Positions 22,836 to 32,962 of a stretch of DNA of 64,000 nucleotides are shown here, piece by piece. The position numbers were made by a program, and so were the translations under genes. Position 1 is the stretch's first letter. Each line of letters opens with the position of its first letter. Under the pieces are notes generated by a model. That model did not search any database. It was not told the DNA's origin and worked only from the letters and a program-made list of their open reading frames with translations. Source of the stretch: Streptomyces violascens (GTDB taxonomy: Bacteria > Actinomycetota > Actinomycetes > Streptomycetales > Streptomycetaceae); the NCBI RefSeq assembly GCF_014649955.1, contig NZ_BMUA01000002.1:667235-731234 (forward strand). Direction: 5' to 3'.

Positions 22836-24134
22836 ATGACAGAACAGAGGACAGCGCAGAACGACCCGTACCTGATCATCTCCTCCGACTGCCACGCCGG
22901 GCTGCCCACCGAGCGGTACCGGCCCTATCTGGACGCCCGGTTCCACCGGGACTTCGACGGCTTCCTCGCGGGGCGCGACCGCCGCCGCGAGGAGATGACC
23001 CGGCTCGGCGTGCGCAACGAGGCGTTCGCCGACAAGTGGTTCAGCGAGAACGAGGAAGGCCTGCGCGGCGGTTGGGATGCGGTGCAGCGGCTCAAGGAGC
23101 TCGACGGCGACGGCGTGGCCGCCGAGGTCGTCTTCCCCGACGCGGACGCCGTGGACAGCCAGACCGCCGCGCCCTTCGGCGTGGGCCTCGGCCTCTCGGG
23201 CGACCAGGACCCCGAGCTCGGCATGGCGGGCGCCCAGGCGCACAACCGCTGGCTCGCCGAGTTCGTCGGCCAGAATCCCGAACGGCACTGCGGGGTCGCC
23301 CTGCTGCCCGTCACCGGCGAGGTCGACCGGGTCGTCGCCGAGATCCACCGGGCCAAGGAGTCCGGGCTCGGCGCCCTGATGATCCCTTCGATGTGGGTGG
23401 ACCGGGCTCCGTACCACGACCGGCGCTACGACCCGGTGTGGGCGGCGGCCGCCGAGACCGGGATGCCGCTGGTGACCCACTCGGGCGCGGCCCCGCGCCA
23501 CGAGTACGGCGACCACCTGGGCATCTACGTCTCCGAGGTGACGTTCTGGCCCGCCCGGCCCCTCTGGTTCCTGCTCTGGTCCGGCGTCTTCGAGCGGCAC
23601 CCGGGGCTGAAGTTCGGGGTGGCGGAGTCGGGCTGCTGGTGGCTGCCGAACCTGCTGTGGTTCATGGACCGGCTCTATCTCGGCGCGCACGGCGGCAAGA
23701 AGCTGTCGCCGTTCGCCGAGCTGAAGCGCCCGCCGAGCGAGTACCTCGACCGGCAGATCTTCATCTGCGCCACCAACACCAAGCGCCGCGAGCTCGCCCA
23801 GCGCTACGAGATCGGCGTCGACAACATCCTGTGGGGCTCCGACTTCCCGCACCCGGAAGGGACCTGGCCCCACACCCGCGAATGGCTGCGCACCACCTTC
23901 CACGACATTCCGGTGACCGAGACCCGGCGCATGCTGGGCCTGGCGGCGGCGGAGGTCTTCGGCTTCGACACCGCGAAGCTGGCGCCGATCGCCCGCCGGA
24001 TCGGGCCGACCCCGGCCGAACTCGGCCAGCCCGACGACCAGTTGGCGGTCGAGGCGTCGTGGGCGAGGTCGCGCGAGGTGGGCCGGCACTGGCTCACGGA
24101 ACACGACTTCCCGGTCCTGGGGGTATCACGATGA
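22836..24134 (+). CDS. Amidohydrolase family protein (first of two)
   Basis: 432 residues; a TIM-barrel metal enzyme of the amidohydrolase-2 group (aminocarboxymuconate or resorcylate decarboxylase-like). The N-terminal DxH metal site is IISSDCHAGL (about residues 10-19); later ligands are in LVTHSGAAPRHEYGDH and NILWGSDFPHPEGTWPHT (about 328-345). Between them, FVGQNPERHCGVALLPVTG and AVFAETTxFxxRPL-like residues (EVTFWPARPLWFLLWSGVFERHP) match the family. Such enzymes often carry out decarboxylation or C-C hydrolysis. Its stop overlaps the start of the second amidohydrolase by 4 nt. Confidence 0.9.
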   Translation: MTEQRTAQNDPYLIISSDCHAGLPTERYRPYLDARFHRDFDGFLAGRDRRREEMTRLGVRNEAFADKWFSENEEGLRGGWDAVQRLKELDGDGVAAEVVFPDADAVDSQTAAPFGVGLGLSGDQDPELGMAGAQAHNRWLAEFVGQNPERHCGVALLPVTGEVDRVVAEIHRAKESGLGALMIPSMWVDRAPYHDRRYDPVWAAAAETGMPLVTHSGAAPRHEYGDHLGIYVSEVTFWPARPLWFLLWSGVFERHPGLKFGVAESGCWWLPNLLWFMDRLYLGAHGGKKLSPFAELKRPPSEYLDRQIFICATNTKRRELAQRYEIGVDNILWGSDFPHPEGTWPHTREWLRTTFHDIPVTETRRMLGLAAAEVFGFDTAKLAPIARRIGPTPAELGQPDDQLAVEASWARSREVGRHWLTEHDFPVLGVSR

Positions 24135-25357
24135 GCGAGCGCTACACCGTCATCTCGGCGGACTGCCACGCCGGGGCCGACCTCCTGGACTACCGTCCGT
24201 ACCTGGAATCCAAGCACCACGAGGCCTTCGACGCGTGGGCGGCGACCTACGTCAACCCGTACGAGGACCTGATGGCGGACACCGCCGACCGCAACTGGAA
24301 CTCGGCCCGCCGGGTGGCCGACCTGGAGGCGGACGGCATCGTGGCGGAGGTCGTCTTCCCGAACACGATCCCGCCCTTCTTCCCCTCCGCGTCCCTCATG
24401 GCACCCGCGCCGACCCGCGAGGAGTTCGAGCAGCGCTGGGCGGGCCTGCGCGCCCACAACCGCTGGCTGGCGGACTTCTGCGCCGAGGCGCCGGGCCGCC
24501 GGGCGGGCGTCGCACAGATCCTCCTGAACGACGTCGACGAGGCGGTACGGGAGATCCGCCGGACCAAGGAGGCGGGCCTGACCGGCGGAATCCTGCTGCC
24601 GGGCGCGCCGCCGGGTTCGGGTGTCCCCGAGCTGTATTCCGAGGTGTACGACCCCATATGGGCGGTCTGCGCGGAGCTGGACGTACCGGTGAACCACCAC
24701 GGCGGGTCCGCGTCCCCGCCGCTGGGGGAGGACCCGGCGGCCCGGGCGGTGTTCATGGTGGAGACGACGTGGTTCTCGCACCGGGCGCTGTGGCACCTGA
24801 TCTTCGGCGGCGCCTTCAACCGGCACCCAACCCTCAAGCTCATCCTCACCGAACAGGGCTCGGGCTGGATCCCCGGCGTCCTGGACATGCTGGACTACTA
24901 CCACGCCCGCCTGGTGGCGGCCGCGACGAAGGCGTCCACGGCGGAGTCCAAGTTCGGCGCGGGCCTGGCCGAATCGATGGGCAAAGGCCCGTCCCAGGTC
25001 TGGCGGGACAACTGCTTCGTGGGGGCGTCCTTCATGCGCCCGCACGAAGTCCCCCTCCGTGACCGGATCGGCCTCGACAAGATCATGTGGGGCAGTGACT
25101 ACCCGCACGACGAGGGCACGACGCCGTTCTCCCGGGAGGGCCTGCGGATCGCCTACGCGGGCCTGCCCAGCGACGAGGTCGCCGCCATGGTCGGCGGCAA
25201 CGCGGCCCGCGTCTACGGCTTCGACCTGCCCTCCCTCGACAGGGTCGCGGCCCGGGTCGGCCCCACGGTCGCCGAGATCGCCGAGCCGCTGAAGGAGATC
25301 CCGGCCGAGGCGTCGAGCCCTGCGTTCGCACTGGGTGGGTCGGTGCGCGTGTGGTGA
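24131..25357 (+). CDS. Amidohydrolase family protein (second of two)
   Basis: 408 residues, a paralogue of the preceding gene, with the same order of motifs: ISADCHAGADLLDYRPYL (about residues 7-24), VNHHGGSASPPLG with the His ligands, TTWFSHRALWHLIFGGAFNRHP and KIMWGSDYPHDEGTTPFSREGL (about 318-339). The metal-binding residues are all kept in both copies, so both should be active. Tandem pairs like this probably form either a heteromer or two successive or parallel steps. ATG at 24131 is translationally coupled (ATGA). Confidence 0.9.
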   Translation: MSERYTVISADCHAGADLLDYRPYLESKHHEAFDAWAATYVNPYEDLMADTADRNWNSARRVADLEADGIVAEVVFPNTIPPFFPSASLMAPAPTREEFEQRWAGLRAHNRWLADFCAEAPGRRAGVAQILLNDVDEAVREIRRTKEAGLTGGILLPGAPPGSGVPELYSEVYDPIWAVCAELDVPVNHHGGSASPPLGEDPAARAVFMVETTWFSHRALWHLIFGGAFNRHPTLKLILTEQGSGWIPGVLDMLDYYHARLVAAATKASTAESKFGAGLAESMGKGPSQVWRDNCFVGASFMRPHEVPLRDRIGLDKIMWGSDYPHDEGTTPFSREGLRIAYAGLPSDEVAAMVGGNAARVYGFDLPSLDRVAARVGPTVAEIAEPLKEIPAEASSPAFALGGSVRVW

Positions 25358-25381
25358 CAGGCGCGGTGAGACCCTCCCCGT

Positions 25382-26095
25382 ATGAGCTCAACCGACCAGC
25401 ACGACGAGGCGCACAACGGGGCCCTCGGCTCGCGGCTCAACTGGCTGCGGGCCGCGGTCCTGGGCGCCAATGACGGCATCGTGTCCACCGCCGGTCTCGT
25501 CGTCGGCGTGGCCGGCGCGACGGACGACCGCTCGGCCCTTCTGACGGCGGGCCTGGCCGGACTGCTCGCCGGTTCCATGTCGATGGCGGCCGGCGAGTAC
25601 GTCTCCGTCTCCACCCAGCGCGACTCGGAGAAGGCCGCGCTCGCGACGGAGCGCCGCGAGCTGAAGGAGTTCCCCGAAGCCGAACTGGCCGAGCTGACCG
25701 GGCTGTTGGTGGGCCGTGGGCTGAGCGAGGAGGTGGCCCGAGAGGCGGCGGTCCAGCTCACCGAACGCGACGCCCTGCGCGCGCACGCCAGCGTCGAGCT
25801 GGGCATCAACCCGGACGACCTGACCAACCCCTGGCACGCGGCCTGGGCCAGCTTCTTCGCCTTCACGGCAGGCGCCCTGCTCCCCCTCCTGGCTATCGTC
25901 CTGCCCCCGTCCTCAATCCGCCTGTACGTAACAGTCGGCTCGGTCCTGGCAGCCCTGGCCCTGACGGGCTGGTGGAGCGCCCGCCTGGGCGCGGCCCCGG
26001 TGGGTCGCGCGGTCGTGCGGAATGCGGGTGGGGGTGCGGTGGCCATGGGGGTTACCTATGGGGCGGGGGTGCTTTTGGGGGCGGTGGGGGGTTAG
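25382..26095 (+). CDS. VIT1/CCC1-family transporter
   Basis: 237 residues with five predicted membrane helices. Signature parts: LNWLRAAVLGANDGIVSTAGLVVGVAGA (about residues 17-44), AGLLAGSMSMAAGEYVSVSTQRDSE with the conserved Gly-Glu-Tyr-Val-Ser, a charged metal-binding cytoplasmic segment (about 85-145, ERRELKEFPEAELAELTGLL) and TNPWHAAWASFFAFTAGALLPLL. Family members export or sequester ferrous iron and manganese. The gene is 24 nt downstream of the amidohydrolases but functionally unrelated to them as far as can be told. Confidence 0.92.
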   Translation: MSSTDQHDEAHNGALGSRLNWLRAAVLGANDGIVSTAGLVVGVAGATDDRSALLTAGLAGLLAGSMSMAAGEYVSVSTQRDSEKAALATERRELKEFPEAELAELTGLLVGRGLSEEVAREAAVQLTERDALRAHASVELGINPDDLTNPWHAAWASFFAFTAGALLPLLAIVLPPSSIRLYVTVGSVLAALALTGWWSARLGAAPVGRAVVRNAGGGAVAMGVTYGAGVLLGAVGG

Positions 26096-26225
26096 GCCTT
26101 CAGCTCTGCCGCAGGCGTCCGGGCGGGATTGGCAGAACTCACCAAAGCCTGCTGACAACGCGTCTCGCATACTTGTCGGTAACAACATCTAGCCGGACCC
26201 GCCACCGCGCCCCTACGGTGCAGGC

Positions 26226-27106
<881 letters not shown>

Positions 27107-27110
<4 letters not shown>

Positions 27111-27772
27111 CCCAGCCCGGCGCGGACGCCGTCCCGCGCGGGCTGAGCACGAGGGCCGCCGCGCTCCCCCCGCTCCTCGTCGCCTTCGGCGTAACGTCGG
27201 CCTTCGATCTCATCTCCCTGCTCGCCGGCTGGCACACCGGGCACCTGCTTGCCAAGCCGCTCCTCATGCCGCTGCTCGCCGGGCACGTGTACGCGCGGGG
27301 CGGGCCCCGGCTGCTCGTCGCGGCGCTGCTGTGCGGCTGGGGCGGCGACGTGTTCCTGCTGTCCGGCGCCGATGCCGCGTTCCTGCTGGGCATGGGCTGT
27401 TTCGCCGCCGGGCACGTCTGCTACCTCGTGCTGTTCGGGCGGGGCAGGACGCATGCCGGGCTCGGCGCCGCGTACGGGATCGCCCTGGCCGGGACCGTCG
27501 CCGCGCTCTGGCCGGACCTGCCCGCCGGGCTGCGCATCCCGGTCGCCGGATACAGCCTGCTGCTCACGGCGATGGCCTACCGCTCGTCCGGGATCGGACC
27601 GGTCGTGGGCCTCGGCGGGGCGCTGTTCCTGCTCTCCGACACCCTCATCGCCACCGGCGTCGCCGACTGGCCGCAGCCGCCGCGCCCCGACTTCTGGATC
27701 ATGCTGACATATCTGGGGGCGCAGACACTTCTCGCACAGGCGTACCGTGAGAGGTCCCGTACCACCCCCTGA
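27107..27772 (+). CDS. YhhN-family lysoplasmalogenase-like membrane protein
   Basis: 221 residues with seven or eight membrane helices. Family features: LLAKPLLMPLLAGHV (about residues 46-60), LLCGWGGDVFLL (about 72-83), FLLGMGCFAAGHVCYLVLF (about 88-106) and LGGALFLLSDTLIA (about 168-181), with the two conserved Asp in WGGD and SD. The human relative TMEM86B hydrolyses the vinyl-ether bond of lysoplasmalogen. The ATG overlaps the stop of the sterol desaturase-like gene, indicating stoichiometric synthesis of the two proteins. Confidence 0.88.
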
Positions 27773-27790
27773 CCGGCAAGGACCTGCAGC

Positions 27791-28834
27791 ATGCGCGCCA
27801 CCGTCATCCACGCTCCGCACGACATCCGGGTGGAGGAGGTGCCGGACCCGAAGGTCCAGGTGTCCACCGACGCGGTCGTGCGCGTCCTGCGGGCCTGCAT
27901 CTGCGGCAGCGACCTGTGGGCCTACCGCGGCGAGTCCGCCCGGCAGCCCGGACAGCGCATCGGGCACGAGTTCCTCGGCATCGTCGAGGAGGCCGGCCCC
28001 GAGGTCCGCGGGTTCAGCAAGGGCGACCTTGTCGTCGCGCCGTTCGTCTGGTCGGACGGCACCTGCGACTTCTGCTCCGAGGGCCTGACCACCTCCTGCC
28101 CGCAGGGCGGGTTCTGGGGCTCGGTCGGCTCCGACGGCGGCCAGGGCGAGGCCGTCCGCGTCCCGTTCGCCGACGGCACCCTCGTCAAGCTCCCCGCCGA
28201 CGCGGCCTGTGACGACCACCTGCTGACCGCGCTGCTCGCGCTGTCCGACGTCATGGGCACCGGCCACCACGCCGCCATCGGCGCGGGCGTCACGCGCGGC
28301 TCGACCGTCGCCGTCGTCGGTGACGGCGCCGTCGGTCTGTGCGGGGTGCTAGCCGCCAAGCGCCTCGGCGCGGAGCGCATCATCGCGCTCGGCCGCCACC
28401 AGGTCCGTACCGACATCGCGAAGCTCTTCGGTGCCACCGACGTCGTCGCCGAACGCGGCGAGGCCGCCGTCGACGCGGTGCGCGAGCTGACCCGCGGCCA
28501 GGGCGCGCACGCCGTCATCGAGGCCGTCGGCACCGAGCAGTCCATGCGCACCGCCGTCGAGATCACCCGCGACGGCGGCGCCATCGGCTACGTGGGCGTC
28601 CCGCACGGCTCCGGCACCGGCCTCGATCTCGGCGTCATGTTCGACCGCAACATCGCGCTGCGCGGCGGCGTCGCGCCCGTGCGCACCTACATCCCCGAGC
28701 TGCTCGCCGACGTGCTCGACGGCACCATCGACCCCTCCCCGGTCTTCGACCTCACGGTCGGCATCGAGGGCGTGCCCGACGGCTACCGCGCGATGGACGA
28801 GCGCACCGCCCTGAAGGTCCTCGTCAAGCCGTAG
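27791..28834 (+). CDS. Zinc-dependent alcohol dehydrogenase family protein
   Basis: A 347-residue medium-chain dehydrogenase. Catalytic zinc: CICGSDLWAYRG (Cys about 37) and GHEFLGIVEEAGPEV (His about 58). The structural zinc loop is reduced to CDFCSEGLTTSC (three Cys visible, about 94-105), as in a subgroup of the YdjJ/threonine dehydrogenase branch. The nucleotide fold has VAVVGDGAVGLCGVLAAKRLGAERI (about 172-196). It begins 18 nt after the lysoplasmalogenase gene, so it could be the third gene of that unit and oxidise a long-chain alcohol or aldehyde released from an ether lipid; that link is inference. Confidence 0.92.
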   Translation: MRATVIHAPHDIRVEEVPDPKVQVSTDAVVRVLRACICGSDLWAYRGESARQPGQRIGHEFLGIVEEAGPEVRGFSKGDLVVAPFVWSDGTCDFCSEGLTTSCPQGGFWGSVGSDGGQGEAVRVPFADGTLVKLPADAACDDHLLTALLALSDVMGTGHHAAIGAGVTRGSTVAVVGDGAVGLCGVLAAKRLGAERIIALGRHQVRTDIAKLFGATDVVAERGEAAVDAVRELTRGQGAHAVIEAVGTEQSMRTAVEITRDGGAIGYVGVPHGSGTGLDLGVMFDRNIALRGGVAPVRTYIPELLADVLDGTIDPSPVFDLTVGIEGVPDGYRAMDERTALKVLVKP

Positions 28835-28842
28835 TAAGTATG

Positions 28843-28879
28843 CCGAAGGGGCCGCCCGGCGAACCGGACGGCCCCTCGG
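28843..28879. terminator. Bidirectional hairpin terminator
   Basis: CCGAAGGGGCCGCCCGG, loop CGAA, CCGGACGGCCCCTCGG: a long stem with two mismatches between the convergent alcohol dehydrogenase and subtilisin genes. It serves both strands. Confidence 0.85.
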
Positions 28880-28887
28880 CTCCCTTG

Positions 28888-30429
28888 CTACTTCACGGCG
28901 TTGAGGGCGTTGGCGATGCCCGCCCCGTAGAAGCCGTTGTAGTACGTGCCGCCCTGGCAGACCGCGTCCGGCTTGCCGTCACCGTCGATGTCGTACGGCG
29001 TGGTGCACGGGGTGCTGTCCGCCTGCACCGCGAGCAGCGCCTTGATCTCAAGGGCCGACGCGTGCGGGTGCTGCGACTTCAGCAGGGCCGCCACGCCCAC
29101 CACGTGGGGCGTCGCCATGGACGTACCGGCCATGTAGGCCCACGTGCCGCCGGGGACCGGGCCGAGGATCAGGCCGCTGGTGGCCGGGGCCTGCGGCGGC
29201 TGGTACGCGGTCGAGTCGCCGCCCGGGGCCGCGATGTCGATGATGCCGAAGCCGTAGTTGGAGAACGACGACTTCAGGCCCTTGGCGCCCGTCGAGGCGA
29301 CCGTCACCACACCCGGCAGCTGGGTCGGGATGTCCAGGCACTCACGCGGGTTGATCACCCGGCTGCCCGGGGTCGTGTCGTTCGGGCTCGCCGGGTCGGT
29401 GATCGAGTCGGCCGCGAAGTCGTAGTTCTCGTTGCCGGCCGCGGCCACGTTCACCGTGCCCTTGGACTCGGCGTACTTCGACGCCCGGGTGATCGCGTCG
29501 ACCAGCGCCTTCTGGTCGGGGTCGTTCTTGCAGTTGAAGTACCAGGGGTCGGTGTAATAGCTGTTGTTCGTGACGTCGATGTGGTGCTCGGCCGCCCATA
29601 CGAAGCCGCAGACCACGGCCTCCGTGTAGAAGAAGCTGCCGCCTTGCGTCGACACCTTGATGGCCGCGACCTTCACTCCCGGCGCCACCCCCGTGATGCC
29701 GACGCCGTTCTTGGCGCCCGCGATCTCACCCGCCACATGGGTGCCGTGCGGGGAGCCTCCGGTGGTGAACGGGCGCCAGGCGCCGTCCGTGGTGTCCGGC
29801 TTGCCGGTGATGCAGCTGACCGACTTGGCGCGGTCGAAGTTCGGCGCGATGTCGGGGTGGGTGTCGTCGACGCCCGTGTCGATCACGCCGACGGTGACCT
29901 TGGAGCTGCCCAGCGTCTTCTCGTGCGCCTTGTCCGCCTTGATCGCCTTCAGGTCCCACTGGAGCGGCTCCAGGGGATCCTCGCCCGGCGCGGCCTTCGT
30001 GGAGGCGGCCTTCAGGTCGGCGGCGGTGAGGTTCTTCGGCGTGCCCACATCGGTGGTGGACTGCGCGGGCAGCGGCGCCGTCCGCGTCGCCCCCGCCGAA
30101 TCGACGCCCTTGACCTTGCGGATCGTCTTCGCGAAGTCCGCGTCGGCGGAGTGCACGACGAGCACGCCGATCCGGTCGTACGCCTGGAGCACCGAGCCGC
30201 CCGCATCGGCGACGGCTCTTTGCACCCGGTCCGAATTTCCTTGCCCGGGGCGGACGTTGACGATGTAGCTCAGCTCGGGCCCGGCCGTCTGTGCGGCCTT
30301 CGGGCTCGTGGAGCCGATGCCGGCGGAGGCGGCCGAGGCCGTGCCGGGAAGCAGCGCCAGCGCGACGGCGGTGGCCAGGCCCGCCGAGGCGGCGACGGCG
30401 CGGCGCGTACGGGAGATGTGCAACGTCAT
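28888..30429 (-). CDS. Secreted S8 subtilisin-like serine protease
   Basis: A 513-residue pre-pro-protease. Signal peptide about residues 1-40 (RRAVAASAGLATAVALALLPGTASA). An inhibitor I9-type propeptide follows (about 55-120, with YIVNVRPGQGNSDRVQRAVA). The catalytic domain has Asp in VGVIDTGVDDTHPD (about 182), His in GTHVAGEIAG (about 228) and Ser in GTSMATPHVVGVAALL (about 439). A short C-terminus carries CTTPYDIDGDGKPDAVCQGG, which looks like a Ca-binding loop closed by a disulfide. It would be active outside the cell. ATG at 30429 chosen because it starts the signal peptide; an open frame continues upstream without reason. Confidence 0.94.
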   Translation of the reverse strand: MTLHISRTRRAVAASAGLATAVALALLPGTASAASAGIGSTSPKAAQTAGPELSYIVNVRPGQGNSDRVQRAVADAGGSVLQAYDRIGVLVVHSADADFAKTIRKVKGVDSAGATRTAPLPAQSTTDVGTPKNLTAADLKAASTKAAPGEDPLEPLQWDLKAIKADKAHEKTLGSSKVTVGVIDTGVDDTHPDIAPNFDRAKSVSCITGKPDTTDGAWRPFTTGGSPHGTHVAGEIAGAKNGVGITGVAPGVKVAAIKVSTQGGSFFYTEAVVCGFVWAAEHHIDVTNNSYYTDPWYFNCKNDPDQKALVDAITRASKYAESKGTVNVAAAGNENYDFAADSITDPASPNDTTPGSRVINPRECLDIPTQLPGVVTVASTGAKGLKSSFSNYGFGIIDIAAPGGDSTAYQPPQAPATSGLILGPVPGGTWAYMAGTSMATPHVVGVAALLKSQHPHASALEIKALLAVQADSTPCTTPYDIDGDGKPDAVCQGGTYYNGFYGAGIANALNAVK

Positions 30430-30794
30430 GGGGTCTCCATGGGGTTGGCGGAACTCTCGATGCGTACGTAGGTGAAGGACCTGAGGAAGGGCGACAACTG
30501 CTCCGGCGGCACCGGTGCCGCCCGGCACATTGAGCGTGAAGCTATCGCCGATCATCTCGACGGATCAACGGCTTGCGCCGAGTCCGCGAAGAAAGTCGCG
30601 TAGTCGACCCGGCGAGCGCGCGGAACGCGCCACGCGCCGGTGGCGGATGCGCCACGGAGAAAAAAACGGCCGGACCGAACCGAGACGCCCCGCGCTCCGT
30701 GCCGTTGTCAGGGGGACCGCATCACACCCCCATACCGAGGACCCCCATGTCCGACGTTTCCGTTCCGCCCGCATCAGCATCGCGAGGAGATTCC

Positions 30795-31163
30795 GTGGCC
30801 ACCGACGCGCCGCCGCCCGAAGCCGGGGCGGACCCCCGACCGGCCCAGCCCAGCACCGAGGCGTTCACCGCGGTGCAGCAGAGCGAGGAATTCGGTGAAC
30901 TCCGCCGAGCCCACCGCTCGTTCGCCTTCCCGCTGACCATCGGCTTCATCGTCTGGTACCTGCTGTACGTGCTGCTGTCCAACTACGCGGGCGGCTTCAT
31001 GGGCACCAAGGTCATCGGCAACATCAACGTGGCCTTCGTCTTCGGGCTCGCCCAGTTCCTGACCACCTTCCTCATCGCCTGGTTCTACTCGCGGCACGCC
31101 GCGGCGAAGCTCGACCCCAAGGCCGAGGCCATCAAGTCCCGCATGGAGGCCGACGCATCATGA
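30795..31163 (+). CDS. DUF485 membrane protein paired with acetate symporter
   Basis: 122 residues: an Ala/Pro-rich cytoplasmic N-terminus, then two membrane helices, about 49-70 (FAFPLTIGFIVWYLLYVLLSN) and 83-106 (INVAFVFGLAQFLTTFLIAWFY). DUF485 proteins (YjcH in E. coli) accompany ActP. GTG at 30795 has GAGGAGA 4-5 nt upstream and gives VATDAPPPEAG; ATG at 30747 in the same frame is an alternative that adds 16 residues. The stop overlaps the symporter start by 4 nt. Confidence 0.88.
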   Translation: MATDAPPPEAGADPRPAQPSTEAFTAVQQSEEFGELRRAHRSFAFPLTIGFIVWYLLYVLLSNYAGGFMGTKVIGNINVAFVFGLAQFLTTFLIAWFYSRHAAAKLDPKAEAIKSRMEADAS

Positions 31164-32788
31164 GCCACGCCCTCGTTCCCCTCGCCGCCTCAGCGACCAC
31201 CGAGCACCGGCCGCTGATCATCACCCTGTTCGCGGTGTTCGTCGCCGCGACCCTGGGCATCACCGTGTGGGCCGGCCGGCAGACCAAGAACGCGTCCGAC
31301 TTCTACGCGGGCGGCCGTCAGTTCACCGCCTTCCAGAACGGCCTCGCGGTCTCCGGCGACTACATGTCGGCCGCGTCGTTCCTCGGCATCGCCGGAGCCA
31401 TCGCGCTGTTCGGCTACGACGGCTTCCTGTACTCCATCGGCTTCCTGGTCGCCTGGCTGGTGGCGCTCCTCCTGGTCGCCGAGCCGCTGCGCAACTCCGG
31501 CCGCTACACGATGGGCGACGTGCTCGCCTACCGGATGCGCCAGCGCCCGGTCCGCACCGCGGCCGGCGCCTCCACCATCGTCGTCTCGATCTTCTACCTG
31601 CTCGCGCAGATGGCCGGCGCGGGCGTGCTCGTCTCCCTGCTGCTCGGCATCACCACCGACGCGGGCAAGATCCTCATCGTGGCCCTCGTCGGCGTCCTGA
31701 TGATCGTGTACGTCACCATCGGCGGCATGAAGGGCACCACCTGGGTCCAGATGGTCAAGGCGGTGCTGCTCATCGCGGGCGCCGTCCTCATGACCTTCCT
31801 GGTGCTGCTCAAGTTCCACTTCAACGTCTCCGACCTGCTCGGCACGGCCGCCGAGAAGAGCGGCAAGGGCTCGGCCTTCCTGGAGCCCGGCCTGAAGTAC
31901 GGCGCGAACGGCACCTCCAAGCTCGACTTCATCTCGCTCGGCATCGCGCTGGTCCTCGGCACGGCGGGCCTGCCGCACATCCTGATCCGCTTCTACACGG
32001 TGCCCACCGCGAAGGCCGCCCGTAAGTCCGTGAACTGGGCGATCGGCATCATCGGCGCCTTCTACCTGATGACGATCGCGCTCGGCTTCGGCGCGGCCGC
32101 GCTGGTGGGACCCGCCGCCATCAAGGCGCAGAACCCGGCGGGCAACACCGCGGCCCCGCAGCTCGCCGAGTACCTGGGCGGCGGCGTCGGCACCACCGGC
32201 GGCGCGACCCTGCTCGCGGTGATCTCGGCGGTCGCCTTCGCGACCATCCTGGCGGTCGTCGCCGGCCTCACGCTCGCCTCGTCCTCCTCCTTCGCGCACG
32301 ACATCTACGCCAACGTCATCCGCAAGGGGAAGGCCACCGAGAAGGAGGAGATGGGGGCCGCCCGCTGGGCCACCGTGTTCATCGGCGCGATCGCGATCGT
32401 GCTCGGCGCCTTCGCCCGTGACATGAACGTGGCCGGCCTGGTCGCGCTCGCCTTCGCCGTCGCCGCCTCGGCAAACCTGCCGACCATCCTCTACAGCCTG
32501 TTCTGGAAACGCTTCACCACCCAGGGCGCGCTCTGGTCGATCTACGGCGGCCTCTTCAGCTCGGTGTTCCTGGTGCTGTTCTCGCCCGTCGTCTCCGGCA
32601 ACCCGAAGACGTCGATGTTCAAGGGCGTCGACTTCCACTGGTTCCCGCTGGAGAACCCGGGCCTGATCTCGATCCCGCTCGGTTTCCTGCTCGGCTGGAT
32701 CGGATCGCTCCTGTCCAAGGAGGAGCCCGACGCCGGCAAGTACGCCGAGCTGGAGGTCAAGTCCCTCACGGGCGTCGGAGCCCACTGA
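31160..32788 (+). CDS. Cation/acetate symporter (sodium:solute symporter family)
   Basis: 542 residues with about 13 membrane helices and an external N-terminus. Family features: DFYAGGRQFTAFQNGLAVSGDYMSAASFLGIAGAIA near residues 45-80, YTMGDVLAYRM (about 115-125), GGMKGTTWVQMVKAVLLIAGA (about 189-209) and TAGLPHILIRFYTVPTAKAARKSV (about 270-293), all close to ActP. It imports acetate and related short acids with a cation. It is coupled to the DUF485 gene by a 4-nt overlap. A strong hairpin 23 nt after the stop closes the operon. Confidence 0.93.
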   Translation: MSHALVPLAASATTEHRPLIITLFAVFVAATLGITVWAGRQTKNASDFYAGGRQFTAFQNGLAVSGDYMSAASFLGIAGAIALFGYDGFLYSIGFLVAWLVALLLVAEPLRNSGRYTMGDVLAYRMRQRPVRTAAGASTIVVSIFYLLAQMAGAGVLVSLLLGITTDAGKILIVALVGVLMIVYVTIGGMKGTTWVQMVKAVLLIAGAVLMTFLVLLKFHFNVSDLLGTAAEKSGKGSAFLEPGLKYGANGTSKLDFISLGIALVLGTAGLPHILIRFYTVPTAKAARKSVNWAIGIIGAFYLMTIALGFGAAALVGPAAIKAQNPAGNTAAPQLAEYLGGGVGTTGGATLLAVISAVAFATILAVVAGLTLASSSSFAHDIYANVIRKGKATEKEEMGAARWATVFIGAIAIVLGAFARDMNVAGLVALAFAVAASANLPTILYSLFWKRFTTQGALWSIYGGLFSSVFLVLFSPVVSGNPKTSMFKGVDFHWFPLENPGLISIPLGFLLGWIGSLLSKEEPDAGKYAELEVKSLTGVGAH

Positions 32789-32811
32789 CGTACATCCGCA
32801 CCGTGGACGGC

Positions 32812-32847
32812 CGAGGCCGTGTCGTAGAGTCCTACGACACGGCCTCG
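32812..32847. terminator. Perfect 15-bp hairpin after the symporter operon
   Basis: CGAGGCCGTGTCGTA (32812-32826), loop GAGTCC, TACGACACGGCCTCG (32833-32847). No mismatches and no U-tract. It lies between the symporter stop and moaA; it probably terminates the symporter mRNA, though its position 116 nt before moaA leaves an operator or leader role open. Confidence 0.75.
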
Positions 32848-32962
32848 CCGCACCTCGTGACAATTGGCCCCTCCGGTTGTCGGACGCAACGCGTAGGCTC
32901 GGGTGTATACACATTCGACGGATGTGCGACTGACCTTCGACGGACAGGGGAGGGGGCCCACA

